From NCBI GenBank assembly GCA_965223165.1, contig CBDCVQ010000016.1, forward strand, positions 124,001 to 188,000: a stretch of 64,000 nt of DNA. The letters are read 5' to 3'. The position numbers and the translations under genes were made by a program. Shown in pieces: positions 25,837-33,379 of this stretch (position 1 is its first letter; every line of letters begins with the position of its first letter). The notes beneath the pieces were generated by a model. It did no database searches, was not told the origin of the DNA, and worked only from the letters and a program-made list of their open reading frames with translations. The stretch comes from JABDMH01 sp965223165. GTDB taxonomy: Bacteria; Bacteroidota; Bacteroidia; Chitinophagales; Saprospiraceae.

Positions 25837-26382
25837 TGGTCTGGGGGACAACTGCCGCGAAGCGGCTTGGGCGAAACGCTGAGGCCAAAGACGGCATCGG
25901 GACATCAATCCAGCCTGATTTTTCTGGCGCGAAAAACAATATTTGTCCCATTTAGGCATTATAAGGGAGTACTTTTCGGACACTTTCACACCTATCATTT
26001 ACGAACTTTTTTCTCATCGAGCCTGCCCTGGGCCTGGGGTGGACTTTAGCACTCACAACGGAAGGACGCAGCTCATTATGATCTAATGCTCGCCGGGGAT
26101 TCCTGGTAGGAATCGTAGAGGCTGTCGAGCAATGTCAATTGGGTGATGAGCTAGCGTGCCGGATGGTGTTTACGCCACTTGTGGTGGATGGGTACCCCAT
26201 TCATTCAGGCAAATCCGGCCGCTGGCTTTGCCCCGATGTCGTACGAAATAGACGTCGGAGCTAGGATTGGTAAAGTTTGCAGTACTGGTACATAAAGTTG
26301 GTATTTCGAAGCCGCACTAAAAGTAGTTGCGGCTTTCTTTTTTGGCCATTCCACTGGGGGAGATTGGTTATTTTGCCTCGGC
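25837..26382. other. Long intergenic region, possible unannotated transcript
   Basis: 546 bp without a supportable protein gene. It contains a terminator-like hairpin at 26309-26345 that lies nowhere near the end of a known gene, and several short hairpins (for example CCGCGAAGCGG near 25856). No tRNA or known RNA family was recognised. Confidence 0.5.
26309..26345 (+). terminator. Orphan intrinsic terminator or attenuator upstream of the LuxR gene
   Basis: The stem AAGCCGCA/TGCGGCTT (26309-26316 and 26328-26335) with an 11-base loop is followed by TTTCTTTTTT. It ends about 38 bp before the LuxR-type gene and about 470 bp after the previous stop codon, so it either ends a small RNA or attenuates the regulator. 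Confidence 0.7.
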
Positions 26383-26808
26383 ATGAGGAGGACCTTATTG
26401 ATCTATGGTTTGCTGCTTGGCGTTTTGATCATTGCGCTCAAGGCGATCGAGTACCGATACCTCGTGCGAAGACTGGATGTGGAGGTGTACCTGGGCATGG
26501 TAGCCATCATCTGCACCGCTTTGGGCATATGGTTTGGGTCGCAACTGATCTCTCGAAATCCTGGTACCCCTCCCACGCTATCCACCGCTCCTACAACGGT
26601 CGACATGTCCCTTTCCCAGCGAGAACGTGAGATCCTCTGCCTTATGGCTGATGGTCACAGTAATCAGGAGATCGCAGATCAGCTTTTTATCTCTATTCAT
26701 ACGGTCAAGACCCATAGCTCCAACCTCTATTCAAAGCTCGATGTGAAGAGGCGAACGCAGGCCATCTCCAAAGCGAGACACTTGGGCCTGATCGCAGATG
26801 CGTCTTAA
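26383..26808 (+). CDS. Membrane-anchored LuxR-type HTH regulator
   Basis: A 141-residue protein with two transmembrane segments (about residues 5-22 and 34-52), a Pro/Thr-rich linker (59-73) and a GerE/LuxR DNA-binding domain (76-136: LSQREREILCLMADGHSNQEIADQL, quoted to its first part LSQREREILCLMADGHSNQE, then HTVKTHSSNLYSKLDV). The HTH would face the cytosol. There is no receiver domain. It lies about 200 bp upstream of a DUF4199 membrane protein, a frequent neighbour of such regulators in Bacteroidota, which suggests membrane-state sensing (inference). Confidence 0.88.
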   Translation: MRRTLLIYGLLLGVLIIALKAIEYRYLVRRLDVEVYLGMVAIICTALGIWFGSQLISRNPGTPPTLSTAPTTVDMSLSQREREILCLMADGHSNQEIADQLFISIHTVKTHSSNLYSKLDVKRRTQAISKARHLGLIADAS

Positions 26809-27013
26809 GGTACGTCCTCATTGTGAGTCGTAAAGCACACATAATTAGTATTTTATCGTCGTTATCTGAAGTGTTGTTGCAGTGGCGAAAGTGAGGGCGA
26901 CACACATGTCGCTGCGGCGAAAATCGTGCGCTGATGGGCTAACTGGTACTTTCGGATGACGGAAATCTGCGCGAAAATGCCGGTCTTGTTCCTTTAATCA
27001 AAGAACGTGGATC

Positions 27014-27526
27014 ATGCGAAAAATTGTCATCACTTTTGGCTGTATCGCTGGTGTCATTTTGGCCTTCATGCTTCTGCTAAGTGCCACTGTTTTCAAGGAT
27101 AATCCAGAGGTATCCGGTAACGAGTTATTTGGCTATGCGATGATGGTCATCGCCTTGTCCACCATCTTCTTTGGCGTGAAAACCTATCGGGACAGGCATC
27201 TGCAGGGCAAGATCTCCTTTGGCAAGGCCTTTCGGATGGGGCTGTATATCACCTTGATTGCCTCGGCCCTTTACGTGATCACTTGGATGGTGGTGTCCGA
27301 CGTCTTTTATCCGGACTTCATCGAAGACTATGCCCAGCATCAACTGGCGGAGCTACAGGCACAGGGAGCTTCTGCCGGAGAGATCTCGGCTACGGAAGCA
27401 CAGATGGATAAGTATCGCCGCATGTACAGCAATCCTTTACTCAAGGCGGGAATCACCTTTACCGAGATCTTCCCGGTGGGTCTGATCATCGCTCTGATCA
27501 GCGCGGCCATCATCCGAAGGAAATAA
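27014..27526 (+). CDS. DUF4199 membrane protein
   Basis: A 170-residue inner-membrane protein with four predicted transmembrane helices (about residues 5-24, 39-55, 75-96 and 145-166) and a cytosolic or periplasmic segment DFIEDYAQHQLAEL between the last two. The pattern, with FGKAFRMGLYITLIAS after a basic loop, is that of DUF4199, a family of unknown function common in Bacteroidota. Its last 90 bp overlap, on the opposite strand, the 3' end of the DUF2520 gene. Confidence 0.8.
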   Translation: MRKIVITFGCIAGVILAFMLLLSATVFKDNPEVSGNELFGYAMMVIALSTIFFGVKTYRDRHLQGKISFGKAFRMGLYITLIASALYVITWMVVSDVFYPDFIEDYAQHQLAELQAQGASAGEISATEAQMDKYRRMYSNPLLKAGITFTEIFPVGLIIALISAAIIRRK

Positions 27527-28339
27527 GTCGGCATAACCCACCCCGTGATGTCGGTCAAGGAGATATTGACTTACCAGGCGATAGATCTGGGCATGTCGTG
27601 CGGAGGCGGATAGGATGTCAAGGTGACGTCGCAGCACATGGATGTCTCCTCGACGCGCCGGACCAGTTTGGGCCTCAGCAGGAGTCAAATGCTCCAACTT
27701 TGACCAAGTTTCTTGAATGAGCGGTTGCAACAATCCTGGATCCAACTCGTGTTGGGCGCAGATCTCATGGCCGACTTGTAGCATGGCATTGGAGAAGTTG
27801 CAGGAGAAAACGGCGGCAAGGTGGATGGCAAAACGCTGCTCGTCGCTTACGGTGACCACTCGGTTGGACAGCCGCTGGGCCAGACCGTGCAACTGCGACG
27901 AAGCTGTCTTGTTTGAGCCTGTCACCAGGATCGGAACCTCCCGCCACGAGACCGGTCTGTCCTTGGAAAAAGTCTGTAGGGGATAGAGCACACCATAATC
28001 CGTACCTACTTGTCTGAACACCTGACTCGACACGGAGCCCGCGGTATGGCATACCAATGATCGTGCGGATAATCTCAATTCTCTTGCGATATGCGGCAAA
28101 GCATCATCAGTGACGGAGACAAAGACTACGGCAGTGTCGGAACGAATCTCGCTCAGGTCGTCGGTATGATCGGCCTTCACCCTTTCTGCCAGGGCTTGGG
28201 CGTGCGGTCGATGCCGGCTATAGATCTGGCCGATGCGGACACCATCGAGTGTTGAAAGTGCCGTGGCTAGATGGGTAGCTACATTACCGGATCCAACGAA
28301 GCTGACTACCAGGGGGCTTGCTCGATAAGCATCTGCCAT
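27437..28339 (-). CDS. DUF2520 / Rossmann-like dehydrogenase-related protein
   Basis: A 300-residue protein with an N-terminal Rossmann domain (VVSFVGSGNVATHLATAL, then VVFVSVTDDALPHIA) and the C-terminal helical DUF2520 domain (SDEQRFAIHLAAVFSCNFSN, TGPARRGD). It resembles pyrroline-5-carboxylate reductase and related oxidoreductases, but no substrate is known. The last ~33 residues (after LLDRHHG) look non-conserved and lie antisense to the DUF4199 gene, as if the normal stop was lost and translation now runs 90 bp into the convergent gene. The start at 28339 fits the Rossmann strand. It lies just downstream of ccmF (10-bp gap). Confidence 0.85.
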   Translation of the reverse strand: MADAYRASPLVVSFVGSGNVATHLATALSTLDGVRIGQIYSRHRPHAQALAERVKADHTDDLSEIRSDTAVVFVSVTDDALPHIARELRLSARSLVCHTAGSVSSQVFRQVGTDYGVLYPLQTFSKDRPVSWREVPILVTGSNKTASSQLHGLAQRLSNRVVTVSDEQRFAIHLAAVFSCNFSNAMLQVGHEICAQHELDPGLLQPLIQETWSKLEHLTPAEAQTGPARRGDIHVLRRHLDILSASARHAQIYRLVSQYLLDRHHGVGYADLFPSDDGRADQSDDQTHREDLGKGDSRLE

Positions 28340-28349
28340 GCCAAATGTG

Positions 28350-31178
28350 CTATGACCTGATTCGGCGTGCCATGCCGAGAAAGGCTCCTCCCATCATCAT
28401 GATTGTGCCCAGCCAAAACAGATTGATACCAGGAAATTCAATGGCCTCGAGCACGATGTAATCGTCCCTGGGCGCATCCACCGCGATCTGTACGGGAATG
28501 GCGCCGGGCTCTACCCGGGCCAGGAGGATATCTAGGGTCTCCGTGGCTGGGTCGATGGAGGTAAATTTTGCCGCCAGTCCCAGGAGTGGTTGCTGATCTT
28601 TGATAAAGTAGGTGCGGTTGTCACGAATGAGGAATATCGGCCGTGCCAGGCCTCTTTGACCCGCTGGTGTAATTACCTCCAGATTGACCGCGACCGCGAT
28701 ATCTCCTTCCTCCGGAGTGTATGACGGATGTGCCGGATCTTTGTCAAAGCCGGAGACGAACACTTGGTATCCTTCAAAATCAAATCGATCGCCCTGCTTC
28801 TTTTTAAACATTTGATAGTCCAACTGCTGATCGCTCTGATAGACCTTTGCCAATCCCTCTTCGGTCAGCCGAAAACGAACGCCCAAATCGTTGAGTTGAT
28901 CGTAAAAGCTGTACACGTACCGCTGCTCCTTGATCGCCAGTACAGGGTAGGCCAGTGCCCTGCGGCTGCTTTTATCCCAGGCCTGAATCTCCAGCCCGTA
29001 TGCCAGGTCGCCGTCATCGGGCTCGTACTCCGGATGCTCCGGGTCGAGCATGATGTTTTCCAGGCGGAGAGACACCTCGCCGATGGTCAGTGTATCGCCG
29101 ACCGTCATATCATAGAGCTGATAGTTGAGCGAATCATCCGCCGCTCTAGCTGCCTCAGCACTGATACGGTGCGGAGGTACGGAGGTGATATGGGAGAAAA
29201 AGTCCTTGTGCAAATAGCGTTTCGTCGACGGGTTTGGGTTGACCATTTGCGTCAGTTGCCGATTGTAGGTCAGCCGGGGTTGGAGCTCAAAGGTCTCGGT
29301 GACCGTCTTATTGTCCTCTGCGAGTTTGGCAAATTGGACCCGGTAGTGTCGATCAAAATCGATCAAGGTATCGGATACATAGGTGGCCATATACCCACCC
29401 ATGTATAGGGGTTGCCCCTTAATGAGGAATACGTTTTTGTAGAGGCTTTCGTCATCGGCTGCGAAGATACCTCGCATGGCAAAGGCATTGTTGGAGATAA
29501 AGGTCTTATTGATGCCCGAGGCGAGTATCCCAAGGATCATTAGGCCAAATCCAGCATGGGCGATGACAGATGCGGCCGACTTCATCTTGTATTTGAGTAC
29601 GGCCCCCAGGTACAGCGCGTTGGCGATCACAGCAAACACGGCGCTGAAGATCATCGCTAGGTAGGGGAAGCTCGCAGTTCGTATCCACAGGTTGACCAGG
29701 ATCGCGGCCACCGCGGCGGCTCCCAAGCTGATGCCCACCCGCTGCCAGAATCGCTGACGCCTGGCCGTCCAGTTCTTCTCTTTGTAGATCAGGAATTGTG
29801 CGCCACCGGAGAGAAGACCGACAAAGACAGCTATCCAGATCTGAAATCGATTGTAGTGCTCCATGGGATCTTCGGGAGATGCCCAGTGCCAGTCGGAGAC
29901 ATCTCGCCCGATCACTGATCCATAGACGTCCATGAGTTTGTTGATCACCGGCAGGGATGTCGTAAAGGTGATCAGGCCGGCAGAGAAAAGAAGCACCAGC
30001 GATCCGATAAACATCCAAAATTCGCGGCTGCTAAAAGCCTCCTCCTTGTCTGGTGAAGGAATGTGCCGAGCGTGTCGGAAATACTGCCAGATGCCCATCA
30101 GCACAAACGCAGCCATAAAGATGACCAGCTGCCATTCCAATCCCATCTCCGTGAAGGCATGCACCGAGCTGTCTCCCAGAATCCCACTCCGGGTCAGAAA
30201 GGTGGAGTAGAGTACAAAGATGAAGGCCAAGCCATAGAGCACATAGGTGGCTTTGACGGAGTGTCCGGTGGACTTGGCGACCAAATTGGTGTGGACCCCG
30301 CCTACCAAGATCAGCCAAGGCACCAGTGAGGCGTTCTCGACTGGATCCCATGCCCAGTACCCACCAAAACTAAGGGCCTCGTAGGCCCAGGCTCCACCCA
30401 TGACGATGCCGGTGCCTAGGATACCTAGTGAGAAGAGTGCCCAAGGCAGGACAGGCTTCATCCATCCGCGATAGTCGCGCGTCCAAAGACCGGCCACGCC
30501 AAAGCAAAAGGGTATCGTGACGGAAGCAAAACCCAAGAAGAGGGTGGGCGGATGTATCGTCATCCAATAATTCTGTAGCAGGGGATTGAGTCCCTTGCCC
30601 TCGATCATATCGAGGTAGTTGGCGTTGGTGAAGATGGGTAGGTTGGTCATACCCTCGGTCTCTCGGAGCAGGGCAAAGGGTGTCACGCCGAGGCGTACGT
30701 CGGGTGTAAAGTAGATGCCGAGGATCATGGAGACCAAGAAGACCTGCACAAGGGCCAGAATGGCCATGGTCGGCGCCTCCCATTTGCCCGCCGTGCGCAA
30801 AAGCACCACGCCGAGCACGGCATGCCAGAACATCCAAAGAAGGAAGCTCCCTTGCTGACCTTCCCAAAAAGCGCTAAAGATGTACTTAAATGGCAGCTCT
30901 TCAGAGACGTGCGACCACACATACTCGTACTCGTAGTATTGCCGGAGCATCATAAAGAACATCACCGCGACTACTCCGATGATCCCCCCGCTACAGAGGT
31001 AGAAAGCCGTGCGTCCAATCCGCGACCAACTGGCGGATTCTGCGGCATTGGCTCGCCTGGCGGTGGAGAAATAGTAGGCTACGACGGAGAGGAGGCCGGT
31101 GCAGAAGGCCAAGACCAGCAGGAGGTGTCCTAGCTTGCCTGGTAAGAGATGCTCACCAATGTATGCGATGTCCTGCAT
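28350..31178 (-). CDS. ccmF: Cytochrome c maturation haem lyase CcmF-like
   Basis: Polytopic inner-membrane protein of the haem handling family, which attaches haem to apocytochrome c. The 942-residue product has many transmembrane helices, the tryptophan-rich WWD motif GGYWAWDPVENASLVPW (residues 272-288), the flanking histidines (TIHPPTLFLG and GGVHTN) and a long periplasmic region in the C-terminal third, ending with a final helix. It is longer than E. coli CcmF, as is usual in Bacteroidota. ccmE lies 5 bp upstream on the same strand, forming an operon. Confidence 0.94.
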   Translation of the reverse strand: MQDIAYIGEHLLPGKLGHLLLVLAFCTGLLSVVAYYFSTARRANAAESASWSRIGRTAFYLCSGGIIGVVAVMFFMMLRQYYEYEYVWSHVSEELPFKYIFSAFWEGQQGSFLLWMFWHAVLGVVLLRTAGKWEAPTMAILALVQVFLVSMILGIYFTPDVRLGVTPFALLRETEGMTNLPIFTNANYLDMIEGKGLNPLLQNYWMTIHPPTLFLGFASVTIPFCFGVAGLWTRDYRGWMKPVLPWALFSLGILGTGIVMGGAWAYEALSFGGYWAWDPVENASLVPWLILVGGVHTNLVAKSTGHSVKATYVLYGLAFIFVLYSTFLTRSGILGDSSVHAFTEMGLEWQLVIFMAAFVLMGIWQYFRHARHIPSPDKEEAFSSREFWMFIGSLVLLFSAGLITFTTSLPVINKLMDVYGSVIGRDVSDWHWASPEDPMEHYNRFQIWIAVFVGLLSGGAQFLIYKEKNWTARRQRFWQRVGISLGAAAVAAILVNLWIRTASFPYLAMIFSAVFAVIANALYLGAVLKYKMKSAASVIAHAGFGLMILGILASGINKTFISNNAFAMRGIFAADDESLYKNVFLIKGQPLYMGGYMATYVSDTLIDFDRHYRVQFAKLAEDNKTVTETFELQPRLTYNRQLTQMVNPNPSTKRYLHKDFFSHITSVPPHRISAEAARAADDSLNYQLYDMTVGDTLTIGEVSLRLENIMLDPEHPEYEPDDGDLAYGLEIQAWDKSSRRALAYPVLAIKEQRYVYSFYDQLNDLGVRFRLTEEGLAKVYQSDQQLDYQMFKKKQGDRFDFEGYQVFVSGFDKDPAHPSYTPEEGDIAVAVNLEVITPAGQRGLARPIFLIRDNRTYFIKDQQPLLGLAAKFTSIDPATETLDILLARVEPGAIPVQIAVDAPRDDYIVLEAIEFPGINLFWLGTIMMMGGAFLGMARRIRS

Positions 31179-31183
31179 CTACG

Positions 31184-31582
31184 CTATATATCCGACCGGA
31201 CAGAGATCTCTTCGTCCTTGTACTTCGAAGGACACTTCATCAGCAGATGACTTGCCTCGAATGCGTCCCCTTTCATCTTGCCTGTAACCACGATTTGTTC
31301 TGAGAGTTCAAAGTCTTGGGGCTTGGCATCATACAGGATCACTTTGCGCTCTTCACCGTCGCTGTCCTTGATGTAAAAAGAGAAGAAGTTGGGGTCGGTG
31401 GCCGGGTCATAATACATGTCCTTGTCCTTGGATAGGGTGCCCACTATCTTGACCGAGCTGTTTGACTGTTCGGCCTGATCAAAGGTGGCGTAAGAGCTCA
31501 TGTCCTTGGACGCTGAAACCAGCAGAATCACGGCAGCGACAATCATGATAAGACTGATGATATGTATTTTTTTCAGTGCCAT
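31184..31582 (-). CDS. ccmE: Cytochrome c maturation haem chaperone CcmE, Cys-type
   Basis: Membrane-anchored periplasmic haem chaperone that carries haem to CcmF. The 132-residue product has an N-terminal transmembrane helix (8-24) and the OB-fold (VKIVGTLSKDKDMYYDP, FSFYIKDSDGEERKVILYD, EQIVVTGKMKGD). The haem-binding motif reads CPSKY (Cys117, Tyr121) in place of the classical HxxxY, so it is a CxxxY variant. It lies directly upstream of ccmF. Confidence 0.92.
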   Translation of the reverse strand: MALKKIHIISLIMIVAAVILLVSASKDMSSYATFDQAEQSNSSVKIVGTLSKDKDMYYDPATDPNFFSFYIKDSDGEERKVILYDAKPQDFELSEQIVVTGKMKGDAFEASHLLMKCPSKYKDEEISVRSDI

Positions 31583-31745
31583 TAGCGTTTCTGATTATGG
31601 ATGCGAAATCAAAACTACAAATAGATCATCACAAATGTCGACCAATGCAAAAGCGTTTTTTGATTCGTTGTAATTCAATTAGTTAAATATGCATATCTTT
31701 ATTAATGCAAATGGCAGCTTGGCTGCGGAAAACGCATTCGTATAA

Positions 31746-32465
31746 ATGGAGAAACAATTGGAAGCCCCACGGGTTCAGCAGGAGGCGGTGGTAAGCAAAA
31801 TTCCGCCCGTCGTATTTCTCAAGAACGTCGATATCTATCAGGAAAAACAGCTGGTCCTGCACAATATATCGCTGGAGCTCGAACCGGGTGCATTCATCTA
31901 TCTGATCGGCAAGACAGGTAGCGGCAAGTCCTCCATTTTGAAGACGATCTACGGCGCCCTTCCGCTGGTCAAGGGAGAAGGTTGGGTAGCGGGCATGGAC
32001 CTACGCACCATCCGAAAGCGACATCTCTATCGGCTGCGTCGGCGCCTGGGAATGATCTTCCAAGACTTCAATCTCCTGTTTGATCGCAATATGGAGGCAA
32101 ATCTGGCCTTTGTCTTGGAGGCGACCGGCTGGCGCGATGACCGTAAGAAAAAGCAGCGCATCGATGAGGTCCTTTCGCAGGTGGGCTTGCAATATCTCAA
32201 GCACAAGATGCCCCACGAGTTGTCCGGAGGTGAGCAGCAGCGAGTCGCGATTGCGAGGGCCTTGCTAAATCGCCCGGAGCTGATCATCGCTGACGAGCCC
32301 ACGGGCAACTTGGATCCCGACACGTCCGATGAGATCTTAAAGCTCCTCTATAATCTCAATCAGTCTGACGGGACCACCATCATTTTTGCGACACATGACT
32401 ACCGCCTCATCGAGCAGTATCCCTCCCGAGTGATCCGGTGCCATGGCGGCAAGATTTTCTTTTAG
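31746..32465 (+). CDS. ftsE: FtsE-like cell-division ABC ATPase
   Basis: ABC-transporter ATP-binding protein of the FtsE/LolD type. The 239-residue product has Walker A LIGKTGSGKSSIL, the Q-loop MIFQDFNLL, signature LSGGEQQRVAIARAL, Walker B LIIADEPTGNLD and the H-loop His in FATHDYRL. FtsE works with the membrane protein FtsX to activate septal peptidoglycan hydrolases. No ftsX lies next to it, which is common in Bacteroidota. About 20 residues precede the usual start. The stop overlaps the convergent transporter gene by 4 bp. Confidence 0.85.
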   Translation: MEKQLEAPRVQQEAVVSKIPPVVFLKNVDIYQEKQLVLHNISLELEPGAFIYLIGKTGSGKSSILKTIYGALPLVKGEGWVAGMDLRTIRKRHLYRLRRRLGMIFQDFNLLFDRNMEANLAFVLEATGWRDDRKKKQRIDEVLSQVGLQYLKHKMPHELSGGEQQRVAIARALLNRPELIIADEPTGNLDPDTSDEILKLLYNLNQSDGTTIIFATHDYRLIEQYPSRVIRCHGGKIFF

Positions 32466-33364
32466 TTACCTGTGGACCAAGCCCCCTTCTCGCGGCGTTG
32501 CCACCGCCTTTGGGCCAGCATGATCTGGTACGAATTGTACGCGTTTTGATAAATGATATAGCAGATCGGTCCCAGCGCAACCAGGGGGCTGACAAACGTT
32601 AGTGCCAGCCACAGGGCAAACATGGTATTCTTTCGACCCAATGCGAGACTGGTTGCAAAGCGATCCTGCCCCTTGCCCAGTGCGAGCCCAATGCCAAAAT
32701 TGAGCACACACACCAACGCGGTCACCAACGCCACCTTCCACAGGATGTCGAGGCCGGTCGAGTGCTCGTGACGGATGAAGTGGGTGGCTTTGCTGCAGCC
32801 AATCCAGGCATTGACCATAAATAGCACAAAGGAGACCCATCGGTACTTCACCAGGAAGGCCGTTACCCGGTTGCTCGATCGCTTGATGGACAGGCTGATC
32901 AGCAGGGGCAGCGCTACAATGGCTAGCGCAGGCAAGAGGACTTGTCCGACGGAAATGGCTTGCCGCACCTCTACAATGGCCGGGAGTACGAAGGGGATCG
33001 TTAAGGCAATCACGGGACTGGTGATCAGCACGGCGATGGTCACAAACCCCGTATCTGTGTGCATAAATTGCGAAAGAACGGGTGCAGCGGCAGCTGTGGG
33101 GGAGATGGCCATGATCAGTGCGACCAAGGCCAGATCCAGACTCAACGGTCTAAGCAGCAGAAAGACTAGAGCGGGAAGCGCCAGATTAAACAAGAGTATC
33201 CATGCATGCCGCATCGTGACCAGCCTACGCTCAAAGTCAATGTTGATAAAGGCCAGCAGCAGCATGACAAAGAGATTGTATTTGATCAGCCAGGTATAGG
33301 CGTGGCCATACGGCAAGACAATCCCGAGCAGAATAGCGGCGAAAATGAGGAGGGACTGCTTCAT
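32462..33364 (-). CDS. Bile acid:sodium symporter (BASS) family transporter
   Basis: A 300-residue inner-membrane protein with about nine transmembrane helices, of the BASS/ACR3-like superfamily, which moves organic anions with sodium. Family-like segments are LIMAISPTAAAAPVLSQFM in the crossover region and LALGRKNTMFALWLAL near the end. The substrate cannot be inferred. It overlaps the convergent ftsE by 4 bp and follows the thioredoxin-domain gene (15-bp gap) on the same strand, so it may be cotranscribed with it. Confidence 0.85.
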   Translation of the reverse strand: MKQSLLIFAAILLGIVLPYGHAYTWLIKYNLFVMLLLAFINIDFERRLVTMRHAWILLFNLALPALVFLLLRPLSLDLALVALIMAISPTAAAAPVLSQFMHTDTGFVTIAVLITSPVIALTIPFVLPAIVEVRQAISVGQVLLPALAIVALPLLISLSIKRSSNRVTAFLVKYRWVSFVLFMVNAWIGCSKATHFIRHEHSTGLDILWKVALVTALVCVLNFGIGLALGKGQDRFATSLALGRKNTMFALWLALTFVSPLVALGPICYIIYQNAYNSYQIMLAQRRWQRREKGAWSTGN

Positions 33365-33379
33365 CGACGCATCAGCCCA

